Source: a virus
Strand: one strand, 5' to 3'
DNA length: 36,924 bases
IMG/VR virus record: IMGVR_UViG_3300042568_000701
Coordinates: 1 to 36,924 of that record
The translations under genes and the position numbers were made by a program. This document shows positions 1 to 8,700 of the stretch, piece by piece. The notes below the pieces were generated by a model. It worked only from the letters and a program-made list of their open reading frames with translations, was not told the origin of the DNA and made no database searches. The number at the start of each line of letters is the position of its first letter. Position 1 is the first letter of the stretch.

Positions 1-848
1 GGACTGCGGAAGAGGTTGATTTATCAAATGATATTAGAGATTGGGAAAACTTATCAGATAATGAGAGATTTTTCGTAAAAAACGTCTTATCATTCTTTGC
101 GGCATCCGATGGTATTGTTAATGAAAATTTGGCAGAAAACTTCTTAAAAGAAGTCCAATACCCTGAAGCAAAATTCTTTTACGGATTTCAGTTAATGGCA
201 GAAAATATTCACTCTTTAATGTATTCATTACTTATTGATACCTATGTGTCAAACCCACAAGAAAAAGATGAATGCTTTCACGCTATTGATAGATTACCTG
301 CGGTACAAAAAAAGGCAAAATGGGCTTTAAATTGGATAGAGAACTCAACATTTGAAGAAAGATTAATTGCTTTTGCGGCGGTTGAAGGTATCTTTTTTTC
401 AGGTTCGTTCTGTGCTATTTTTTGGTTAAAGTCTCGAGGTATTTTACAAGGACTATGTAATGCAAACACTTTGATTTTCAAAGATGAGAACTTACACTGT
501 GACTTTGCAATTCATTTATTAAATAATCACATTGAAAACAAACCAAGTGAGAAAAGAATTAGAGAAATTTTATTATCCGCATTAGAGATTGAAAAAGAAT
601 TCATTATTGAGTCATTACCAATATCTTTAATTGGGATGAATTCAAATTTAATGAAACAATATCTTGAATTTGTTACTGATGGTTTATTACTTAAACTTGG
701 ATGTAAAAAAGAATTTAATGTGGACCAACCATTTAAATTTATGGAACAAATTGCGGTAGAAACAAAAGGTAATTTTTTTGAATCAAGGACTATGGAATAC
801 CAAAAAGCTAAATTGAACGAAACATTGTCATTTACGGATGATTTTTAA
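1..848 (+). CDS. nrdB: Ribonucleotide reductase class Ia, small (radical) subunit R2, 5'-truncated by window
   Basis: The frame is open from the window edge (first full codon at nt 3), so the N-terminus is missing; 281 residues remain of a family usually 320-390 long. R2 holds the di-iron/tyrosyl radical cofactor that starts ribonucleotide reduction in NrdA. All expected metal-site motifs are visible: the Asp in [11 protein letters not shown], the Glu/His of ENIHSLMY with the radical Tyr four residues after the His, the Glu in [12 protein letters not shown], and the Glu/His in KDENLHCDF. From memory these segments match vertebrate R2 much more closely than E. coli NrdB. The C-terminus ends SFTDDF, resembling the acidic/aromatic tail by which R2 docks on R1. 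It lies 10 nt before nrdA, so the pair is probably co-transcribed, in the order nrdB-nrdA, the reverse of E. coli. The TTG at 129 is internal and not a start. Confidence 0.96.
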   Translation, partial: TAEEVDLSNDIRDWENLSDNERFFVKNVLSFFAASDGIVNENLAENFLKEVQYPEAKFFYGFQLMAENIHSLMYSLLIDTYVSNPQEKDECFHAIDRLPAVQKKAKWALNWIENSTFEERLIAFAAVEGIFFSGSFCAIFWLKSRGILQGLCNANTLIFKDENLHCDFAIHLLNNHIENKPSEKRIREILLSALEIEKEFIIESLPISLIGMNSNLMKQYLEFVTDGLLLKLGCKKEFNVDQPFKFMEQIAVETKGNFFESRTMEYQKAKLNETLSFTDDF

Positions 849-858
849 ATAAAAATAT

Positions 859-3291
859 ATGATGTCATTAAAAATTAAAAAAAGAGGGGGCGATGAGGTG
901 TCCTTTAATCCTCAGAAAATTTATCAGAGAGTTAAGAAAGCCGCTAAAGGGTTAAATGTTAATTCTGATGAAATTTTTATTAAAGTTATTACTTCGGTAC
1001 CTACCGAGGGTAGTATAACAACAAAAGAGTTAGATAAGTTAGTGTACGAAATTGCGGCGGCATATACTGGTAGTCATCACGATTATTCAAGATTAGCTTC
1101 ATCAGTTGCAATATCTTCATATCACAAAGAAACTAATCATAGTTTTAGTGAAACAATGACAGAATTGTACAATAATGGTATTGTTAATGAGATATTAATG
1201 AAAACTATTGAAAAATATGGTTCAGAAAATATTGATAAAATAATTAATCATGAGAATGATTATAATTTTGATTATTTTGCTTGGCGCTCATTACAAGAAA
1301 TGTATTTGTTAAAGTTATCTAGTGGTAAGGTTATTGAAAGACCACAACACATGTATATGAGAGTTGCCTTATGGGTGACTAAAACATTTGAAGAGGCAGT
1401 TGAATATTACAATTCATTATCAAATCAATTGATTTCACCAGCAACACCTATCATGATTAATGCGGGGACAAAGACACCTCAGTTAGCGTCATGTGTATTA
1501 CATTACAATAATTCCGATTCCCGCAAAGGTTTATTAGGGACATTGAGTGACATTTCAACGTACTCCTCTGACGCGGCAGGTATCGGACTTTCAATGTCAA
1601 ATATTAGAAGTAAAGAAAGTAGAATTTCAAGTTCAGGAGGATTTGCGGGTGGACTTTTAAAATATTTAAAAATAGTTAATGAGTCACTTAGATTCTTTAA
1701 CCAACAAGGTCGTAGACCAGGTAGTGCTGCTATCTATATTGAACCTTGGCATAAAGATATTATTGATTTATTAGAGATTAAGAAAAATACAGGTTCGGAA
1801 GAAATGAGAGCTCGTGATTTATTTACCGCACTTTGGATTCCTGATAATTTCATGCGAGCGGTTGAAAATAATGATGATTGGTATTTATTCTGCCCTAACG
1901 ACATTATCTCAAATAATATTAAACCATTACAAGAGTGTTATGGAAATGAGTACGAAGAAAATTATAAATTAGCTGTCAGCAAAGGTCTTGGTAAAAAAGT
2001 TAAGGCTCAAGATATTTGGAATAAAATTATTGAATCTCAGATTGAAACTGGAGTCCCTTATTTATGTTCTAAAGATAATGCGAATAAGAAAACAAATCAC
2101 CAAAATATTGGTGTAATTAAACAATCTAATTTGTGTAACGAGATTTATCAATTTACTGATGAGAATACTACCGCAATTTGTACCTTGTCTTCTATGGTTT
2201 TAAAGAACTTCATTATTGACGGTAAATTTGACTTTAGATTATTATACAGTGAGGTTAGAAAAGTTGTTAGAGCTTTAAATAAAGTTGTTGATATTAATAG
2301 CTACTCCACTGAAAAAGGACGTAAAGGTGGTCTTGAACAAAGAGCAATTGCGATTGGAACTCAAGGTCTTGCGGATGTCTTTTATCTAATGGATTATATT
2401 TTTACTTCTGAAGAAGCAAAGTCATTGAATAAAGATATTTTTGAAACTATCTATTATGCGGCTATCAGCGAAAGTAATGAATTATGTAGAACTGAAGAAT
2501 ACCAACCATACAAATTCTTTGAGGGGTCACCAATGTCTAAAGGAGAATTCCAATTTGATATGTGGGGATTAAAAAAAGAAGGTTTATCGGGTTATTGGGA
2601 TTGGGACACGTTAAAAGAAGACGTTAAAAAATATGGGGTATGTAACTCTTTATTTACGGCACAAATGCCTGTTGCGTCTTCAGCTAAAATCACTGGGTCT
2701 TTTGAAATGACAGAACCGGCTCACTCAGCTTTGTTTAATAGACGTGTTGTTGGTGGAGAAATTTTGATTGTAAATAAATATTTAATCAATGATTTTGAAA
2801 AAATTGGTATTTGGTCTGAGGATTTAAAAAATGAAATAATTATGAATGAAGGTTCAGTTCAAGGGATTAACTTTAACCATTATTTAGACCCTGAAGACAA
2901 AAATTACAATAAAAAAGTTAAACGTATTGAACATCTACTTCCTAAGTACAAAACTATATGGGAAATTTCCCAAAGAGATTTGATTGATATGGCTGCGGAT
3001 AGAGGTCCTTTTATTGACCAATCACAATCAATGAATATCTACATGTCAGCACCAACATTACCTAAAATTTCTTCGGCACATTTTCATGGATGGAGACAAG
3101 GATTAAAAACTCTTTGTTATTATGTTAGAACTAAGGCGATTTCTACAGGAGCAAAACATTTAGCTATGGACATCTCTAAAGTTGAAAAACCAAAGATTGA
3201 AAAACAAATACCAAAATTGGATGTTATACCTTTTGACCCAACAATTAAACCAAAGGATTCAGAATTTGAATGTTTTGGATGTGGGTCTTAA
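859..3291 (+). CDS. nrdA: Ribonucleotide reductase class Ia, large (catalytic) subunit R1
   Basis: An 810-aa, apparently complete R1 that reduces ribonucleoside diphosphates to deoxy forms for phage DNA synthesis. An ATP-cone-like regulatory domain occupies about residues 1-95. The catalytic residues are present: Cys212 (QLASC), the NxCxE triad Asn424/Cys426/Glu428 in SNLCNEI, and Cys441 in TAICTLSS. The tandem tyrosines Tyr754-Tyr755 (CYYVRTK) fit the radical-transfer route from R2. The C-terminus ECFGCGS carries the redox cysteines (805 and 808) that re-reduce the active site. Length and motifs such as RARDLFTALWIPD and PFIDQSQSMNIY resemble eukaryotic RRM1 rather than E. coli NrdA. The start is the first of two adjacent ATGs (ATGATG) in an A/T-rich leader without a Shine-Dalgarno. 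A hairpin terminator follows 25 nt after the stop. Confidence 0.97.
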   Translation: MMSLKIKKRGGDEVSFNPQKIYQRVKKAAKGLNVNSDEIFIKVITSVPTEGSITTKELDKLVYEIAAAYTGSHHDYSRLASSVAISSYHKETNHSFSETMTELYNNGIVNEILMKTIEKYGSENIDKIINHENDYNFDYFAWRSLQEMYLLKLSSGKVIERPQHMYMRVALWVTKTFEEAVEYYNSLSNQLISPATPIMINAGTKTPQLASCVLHYNNSDSRKGLLGTLSDISTYSSDAAGIGLSMSNIRSKESRISSSGGFAGGLLKYLKIVNESLRFFNQQGRRPGSAAIYIEPWHKDIIDLLEIKKNTGSEEMRARDLFTALWIPDNFMRAVENNDDWYLFCPNDIISNNIKPLQECYGNEYEENYKLAVSKGLGKKVKAQDIWNKIIESQIETGVPYLCSKDNANKKTNHQNIGVIKQSNLCNEIYQFTDENTTAICTLSSMVLKNFIIDGKFDFRLLYSEVRKVVRALNKVVDINSYSTEKGRKGGLEQRAIAIGTQGLADVFYLMDYIFTSEEAKSLNKDIFETIYYAAISESNELCRTEEYQPYKFFEGSPMSKGEFQFDMWGLKKEGLSGYWDWDTLKEDVKKYGVCNSLFTAQMPVASSAKITGSFEMTEPAHSALFNRRVVGGEILIVNKYLINDFEKIGIWSEDLKNEIIMNEGSVQGINFNHYLDPEDKNYNKKVKRIEHLLPKYKTIWEISQRDLIDMAADRGPFIDQSQSMNIYMSAPTLPKISSAHFHGWRQGLKTLCYYVRTKAISTGAKHLAMDISKVEKPKIEKQIPKLDVIPFDPTIKPKDSEFECFGCGS

Positions 3292-3315
3292 TATAAAATA
3301 GAAAATTACAACATT

Positions 3316-3347
3316 AATCACGGCAAACTGTCGTGATTTTTTATTTT
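3316..3347 (+). terminator. Rho-independent terminator after nrdA
   Basis: The 7-bp stem AATCACG (3316-3322) pairs perfectly with CGTGATT (3332-3338) around a 9-nt loop, followed by TTTTTT and further T-rich sequence. It separates the RNR operon from the baseplate operon. It overlaps the apparent upstream extension of the next reading frame (nt 3333-3389), which argues that translation of the next gene does not begin there. Confidence 0.8.
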
Positions 3348-3351
3348 ACTC

Positions 3352-3386
3352 TATTTATAAGAAATAATCACGACACTATATTTATT
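3352..3386 (+). promoter_or_regulatory. Candidate AT-rich promoter region of the baseplate operon
   Basis: Between the nrdA terminator and the gp25-like start are TATTTATA (3352-3359) and TATATTTATT (3377-3386). The same octamer or a close variant stands before most unit-leading genes in this window, on both strands. It resembles the inverse of the T4 late box TATAAATA, and TATATTT also fits the TAnnTTTG -7 element of Bacteroidota. Position after a terminator supports a promoter; the exact start site cannot be read from sequence. Confidence 0.4.
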
Positions 3387-3389
3387 GAT

Positions 3390-3848
3390 ATGGCAAATGG
3401 AACTACATATGGGATTAATTTTCCTTTTAGAGATTCTTATGATGGTAAGTATTTAGACCTTTCTGAGGTAAATGATGAAGAAATCAGAACTGATTTAATT
3501 CATCTTTTATTGACTAGAAAAGGTACTCGATATTATTTACCTGATTTTGGTACAAGACTATATGAGTTTATATTTGAACCTTTAGATGGACCTACGTTTT
3601 CAGAAATTGAAGCGGAGATTAGAGCCTCTGTTGAAGAGTATATTCCAGGAATAACAATTACTAAGATTGACATAAGTGCGGCTTCCGAAGGGGAGGAAAA
3701 TAAAGGTACTTATATAAACGACAACGACGAAAGAGTTTACCGAGTTTCTGATATTGGAACTTTAGAACATACTGCAAGAGTTAAAATTGATTACATCATT
3801 ACTAATGATGCTTTTAACAATTCAGATTTTGTAATTATAAATATTTAA
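3390..3848 (+). CDS. T4 gp25-like baseplate wedge protein
   Basis: A 152-aa protein of the gp25/GPW family, a conserved core subunit of contractile-tail baseplates that links wedge and sheath. The family signature is clear: a segment HLLLTRKGTRYYLPDFG leading to an FEPLDGPT stretch, as in the usual pattern of a glycine-rich turn, 'P-x-F-G', and 'L-F-E-P'. I place the start at the ATG at 3390 (MANGTTYG) because the reading frame upstream to 3333 runs through a terminator hairpin and has a poor, non-ATG start. The next gene, gp6-like, begins 6 nt after its stop. The gp25-gp6 order is that of the conserved inner baseplate module of T4, P2 and Mu. Confidence 0.85.
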   Translation: MANGTTYGINFPFRDSYDGKYLDLSEVNDEEIRTDLIHLLLTRKGTRYYLPDFGTRLYEFIFEPLDGPTFSEIEAEIRASVEEYIPGITITKIDISAASEGEENKGTYINDNDERVYRVSDIGTLEHTARVKIDYIITNDAFNNSDFVIINI

Positions 3849-3854
3849 TGATAT

Positions 3855-5693
3855 ATGGCTAACAAGAAAATATCATACACAACTAGAGACTTCCAATCAA
3901 TTAGAACTGAGTTAATAAATTTTACAAGAACTTATTATCCTGACACTATTGATAACTTTAACGACGCCTCAGTTTTTTCAGTATTGTTGGACTTAAACGC
4001 AGCTGTAACTGACAACTTACAATTTAACATTGATAGAAGTGTTCAGGAAACTGTATTACAATATGCACAACAAAGGTCATCAATTTTTAATATTGCAAGA
4101 ACTTACGGATTAAAAGTTCCTGGGCTTAGACCGTCAGTCTCATTAGTTGACTTTTCAATTACGGTACCCGCATTTGGGGATAAGGAAGATTTAAGATACT
4201 GTGGTATCTTAAGAAGAGGTTCCCAAGCTAATGGTGCTGGTCAAGTTTTTGAAACAATTTACGATATTGACTTTACATCAGCAATAAACGCCGAAGGTTA
4301 TCCTAATAGATTAAAAATACCTAATTTTGATTCTAATAATAAATTAATTAATTATACCATTGTTAAAAGAGAAACTGTTGTTAATGGTATTACAAAAGTT
4401 TTTAAAAGAGTTATAACATCGTCTGATGTTAAACCATTTTTAGAAATATTTTTACCTGAAAAAAATGTATTAGGGGTTACAAGTGTTTTATTAAAAGATG
4501 GTACGCAATACGCTAATATTCCTACTACCCAAGAATTTTTAGGTTCCAACAATAGATGGTATGAAGTTAAAGCGTTAGTTGAAGATAGAGTATTTATTGA
4601 AGACCCAACAAAAGTTTCTGATAATCCGGGAATTAAAGTGGGTAAGTACGTCCAAACAAATGATAAATTTATTACTGAGTACACACCTGAAGGATTTTTT
4701 AAAATGACATATGGTGGTGGTAGTCAATCTGCGGATGAACAATTAAGGGAGTTTGCAAAAAATGGGTTCACATTAGATTTAAATAAATATTCAAATAACT
4801 TTGCTTTAGGTAGTGTTCTTAAAGCTAATAGCACCTTATTTGTACAATACCGAGTTGGTGGTGGAACAGGAACTAATTTAGGTGTTAATATTATTAATCA
4901 AATAGGTACAGTTTCATTCTTTGTTAATGGTCCGTCAGAATCAGTTAATACAAGTGTTGTTAATTCATTACGTTGTACTAACGTTGTTGCGGCAATTGGT
5001 GGGGCAAATTACCCAACAACAGAAGAAGTTAGAAACTTAGTGGCATTTAACTTTGCCGCTCAAAATAGAGCCGTAACGGTTAATGACTACGATTCTATAA
5101 TTAGAACAATGCCGTCACAATTTGGGGCACCTGCTAAAGTTGCGATTACCGAAGAAAATAATAAAATTAAAATTCAGATGTTATCTTATGACGAATCTGG
5201 TAATTTAACTGAAATTGTGTCAAACACATTAAAAAATAACGTTGCTAACTACCTATCAAACTATAGAATGATTAATGATTACATTTCTATTCAAAGTGCT
5301 AATGTTGTTGATTTAGGTGTTACTATTGATGTGGTATTAGATAATAGTCAAAACCAAGGAGCGGTTATTTCTCAAATAATTACTATTGTATCTGAGTTCT
5401 TTAGTCCTGGTAACAGACAGATGGGGGAAAATGTGTATGTTTCCGACCTTAGAAGATTAGTCCAAAGTGAAAACGGGGTTATTGCGGTTTCAGATATGTT
5501 ATTCTTTAACAAGGTTGGTGGTCAATATTCTTCATCACAAACATCACAATCTTATATAGACACTAATACGAAACAGATTGGTTTAGTTGATGACACTATT
5601 TTTGCCGAACCAAGTCAGACCTATCAAATCCGATATCCCAACAAAGATATCAACATCAGAGTCAAAAATCTAAAAACGGTTAATTTTTCTTGA
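3855..5693 (+). CDS. T4 gp6 / baseplate J-like wedge protein
   Basis: A 612-aa protein (T4 gp6 is about 660 aa). In contractile tails gp6/J forms the wedge dimer ring of the inner baseplate. Sequence support: the N-terminus (YTTRDFQSIRTELINFTRTYYPD... followed by DASVFSVLLDLNAAVTDNL) has the form common to J-like wedge proteins. The centre has GGVNIINQIGTV-type J-domain beta strands and the segment NRAVTVNDYDSIIRTMPSQF, which matches the 'A-V-T-x-x-D-Y-x-x-l' motif of this family. The context, directly after gp25, agrees. A 72-nt gap with a 19-bp palindrome separates it from the next gene, so the following giant gene may also have its own promoter. Confidence 0.85.
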   Translation: MANKKISYTTRDFQSIRTELINFTRTYYPDTIDNFNDASVFSVLLDLNAAVTDNLQFNIDRSVQETVLQYAQQRSSIFNIARTYGLKVPGLRPSVSLVDFSITVPAFGDKEDLRYCGILRRGSQANGAGQVFETIYDIDFTSAINAEGYPNRLKIPNFDSNNKLINYTIVKRETVVNGITKVFKRVITSSDVKPFLEIFLPEKNVLGVTSVLLKDGTQYANIPTTQEFLGSNNRWYEVKALVEDRVFIEDPTKVSDNPGIKVGKYVQTNDKFITEYTPEGFFKMTYGGGSQSADEQLREFAKNGFTLDLNKYSNNFALGSVLKANSTLFVQYRVGGGTGTNLGVNIINQIGTVSFFVNGPSESVNTSVVNSLRCTNVVAAIGGANYPTTEEVRNLVAFNFAAQNRAVTVNDYDSIIRTMPSQFGAPAKVAITEENNKIKIQMLSYDESGNLTEIVSNTLKNNVANYLSNYRMINDYISIQSANVVDLGVTIDVVLDNSQNQGAVISQIITIVSEFFSPGNRQMGENVYVSDLRRLVQSENGVIAVSDMLFFNKVGGQYSSSQTSQSYIDTNTKQIGLVDDTIFAEPSQTYQIRYPNKDINIRVKNLKTVNFS

Positions 5694-5695
5694 TA

Positions 5696-5714
5696 ATTTA
5701 TTTTCAAAATAAAT
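5696..5714. repeat. Perfect 19-bp palindrome between wedge gene and giant structural gene
   Basis: ATTTATTTT (5696-5704) and AAAATAAAT (5706-5714) are exact reverse complements around a single C. It starts 3 nt after the gp6-like stop. A 1-nt centre is better for a DNA-binding operator than for an RNA hairpin, although a weak terminator with a slightly opened stem cannot be excluded. Confidence 0.5.
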
Positions 5715-5734
5715 GAATTATCATTTGAAAATAG

Positions 5735-5750
5735 TATATAAACTATTTAT
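5735..5750 (+). promoter_or_regulatory. Candidate promoter element before the 1826-aa gene
   Basis: TATATAAA followed at once by CTATTTAT lies 16-31 nt before the ATG at 5766. It belongs to the recurring TATTTAT-type element of this window. The leader from it to the ATG is A-rich (CAAAAAAAGACC) without a clear Shine-Dalgarno, as usual in Bacteroidota-type translation. Confidence 0.35.
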
Positions 5751-5765
5751 CAAAAAAAGACCAAT

Positions 5766-8700
5766 ATGTCCAACTCGTATAGAATAAGAACCAAACCTGG
5801 TGTTGATAGTTCAATTAAGATTTTAATTGACCAAGAGTTTGAATATTTAGAGATTCTTTCTCTAAAAATATTACAAAGCCAAATTTACACAAGACAGTGT
5901 TCCGACTATGGAGTTATTGTTGGTAGAGTTAGTATTAATAATGGTTTTGGTATTCCTAACGCAAAAGTATCTGTTTTCATACCTTTGGACAGTATGGACG
6001 AAAACGACCCTGTTATTTCTGAGTTATATCCTTACAAAACTTTATCAGATTTAAATGAAGATGGGTATAGATATAATCTATTACCTTATAAACAACAACA
6101 TCCAGGTCATAATCCTACGGGGACCTTCTTTACAAGAGAAGATGTGTTAATCAACCCAACTCTTATTGAAGTTTACGACAAGTACTATAAGTATAATGCG
6201 ATAACTAATGACAGTGGGGATTATATGATATTTGGGGTGCCTGTAGGGGCTCAAACGGTTGTTGTTGACCTTGACCTTTCAGATATTGGTGAGTTCTCTT
6301 TAGCACCACAAGATTTAATTAGAATGGGGATTACTACAGAATCACAAGTTTCTGGAACAAACTTTAAATCATCTACAAATTTACGAGAATTACCTCAAAT
6401 CATTACTTTCGTTAGAAACCTTGAAGTTGAACCATTATGGGGTCAACCTGAAATTTGTAATTTAGGTATTACAAGAACTGATTTTGATTTATCCGCAGAA
6501 TTTAATATTAACATTACACCTACCGCGATTTTTATGGGTTCTTTAGTATCATCTATAGAAGAACAGTATGTTAAGAAGAGTTGTAAACCAACCTTAACCT
6601 CAGGGGCACTTTGTTCTTTAGTTGCGGGGCCTGGTGAGATATTAGCAATTAGACACACAATTGCTCAAGATTCTAACGGACGACCTATATTAGAAACAAT
6701 TGATTTGGAATCAGGGGGACAAGTTATTGATGAAAATGGTACTTGGCTTGTGGATTTGCCGATGAACTTGGATTATGTTATCACTAATGAGTTTGGTGAA
6801 CAAGTTATTTCAGACGACCCAAAAAATGGTATCCCAACAAAAGGTAGGTATCGATTTAAAGTTAAATGGAACCAATCACCATCAGTTTCTGCTGACCCTA
6901 TTAAAAGGGGGTATTTTTTAGTTCCAAATATTAAAGAGTACGGGTGGAGAAAAACTGGAAATATTAACGTAGACCCACTTACTAATAATACCGCAACTAT
7001 CTTAAATCGAGACGCCGCGCAAAGGTCATACGCATTCAGTTTAGATTGGGCGGATTATGGATTAACGGGGACATCCATGGGTAATCAAATGATTGATGAG
7101 GCGATTAGGTGTGAAGATAAATTTTACGAGTTTCAATACAATAAGGTTTATACTGTGTCACAATTAATTACTCAATATAGAAATGGGTATGGTAATTGGA
7201 GAATTATTGCGATAAAAGATATTTTAGATAGCGATGTTAACTGTTCTAGCGACAATAATAAGTTTCCAACAAATGATGCGGTTTATAGATTTGATTTACT
7301 TTATCTCTTATTCACAATAATGATGTTTGTGTTTAGACCGATATTATATGTGTTATTACTAGTAGTACACATTTTAGCTTTTTTTTTAATGATTGTTGGC
7401 CCTATATTAGCAATCATCGCGGTAATCGTTATTCTTATTGTTATTACTGTCTGTACACTTATTAATGGGATTATATGGATTATTAACATCTTAGGTAGTT
7501 TAGATTATTTGGATTGTCCTGATGGTGGTGATATTGAGAGAGCGGTTGACCTCCTGTTAAATTTATATAAAAAATTTACTAATTTAAGACTCCCTAATTT
7601 ATCATATCCCGACTGTGAATTCTGTCAATGTACTGATGGAGACGCAATCACAATTGACGTTTCACAGTATCCATCTGCGGTGGCTAGTACTCAACAAACC
7701 GCTCAAGAAGCCGGAATTAACGCAGTTTTAACCCCCTTTGAACTTTCAACAAGCTATAACGCGACCTCACCATTTAATACGGATAACCTTGTTTATGAAA
7801 GTTTATTTGCGGGCACACCATTAGGTAACGCTAACCAAGCAAATAATCCATTAAAAGCTCAAACACGTACACCGCAAATTAAAAAAGTGACGGGTGGTGG
7901 GGGTAATCAAGGTAATGATTATGAGTTTACAACAAGTTTAACTCAAGCGGAAAGATTAAATTTATTTAATACTAAAGCAAAGTTTTTCAGAAACGACATT
8001 AATAATAATCCTGGTGGCGGTGTTAATATAATTAACGTTTCATTTAATCCTAACGATATTGGTGTTACTCACCAAGATAATGTTATTGTACTTATGGTAG
8101 AACCTGGCTCGGCGGACACTTTTCTACCGGGTAATTTAATAACTTTTCAAGACCCTACAAACTCTACTGACCCTAATATAACAGGGTTTACGTCTATTAA
8201 TGATTATGGTACTACAAGTAGTACAGGTACTACGGTTAATAATAAACCAGGTAGTACTTCAAATGTTGGTAATATTACAGTCCAATATGCCGATTATGCC
8301 AATGCTAATGGCCCTGCATTGACTAAAACATATACTAGTCAACAAGCTGAGGATGATGTGCAGTACGCAAAATTCCCAATGGATGTTGAGTATTTCCAAG
8401 TAATTACCGCACAGACTTATTCCGACTATTTGACAATATGTAACCAACCAGGAAGTTTTGGTACTTATCATGGTTTAAACAATAGATTTATTGATAACCA
8501 TATGAAGTTCAATAGAATTTATGGTAAACCTTTTAGTTTAGGATTTTGGATAAATGAGTTAAATATTAATTATCCCACTGGATTTCCACTATTAAAACCT
8601 AGTACTTATTTCCCTGAATTTAATGAACAAATTGTTGTTTTTTTAGTTAGAGGGGTTGACCCGTATTCTACAAGAAGTAATTGTGAATACGACCTCAGTG

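Noticed and set aside
129-131. TTG at 129 as the start of nrdB
   Set aside because: The frame is open and conserved (family-matching sequence with the iron-ligand Asp) all the way to the window edge, so the gene begins upstream.
3333-3389. Longer N-terminus for the gp25-like protein
   Set aside because: This stretch overlaps the nrdA terminator hairpin and T-run and has no good start; the ATG at 3390 fits the family's length.
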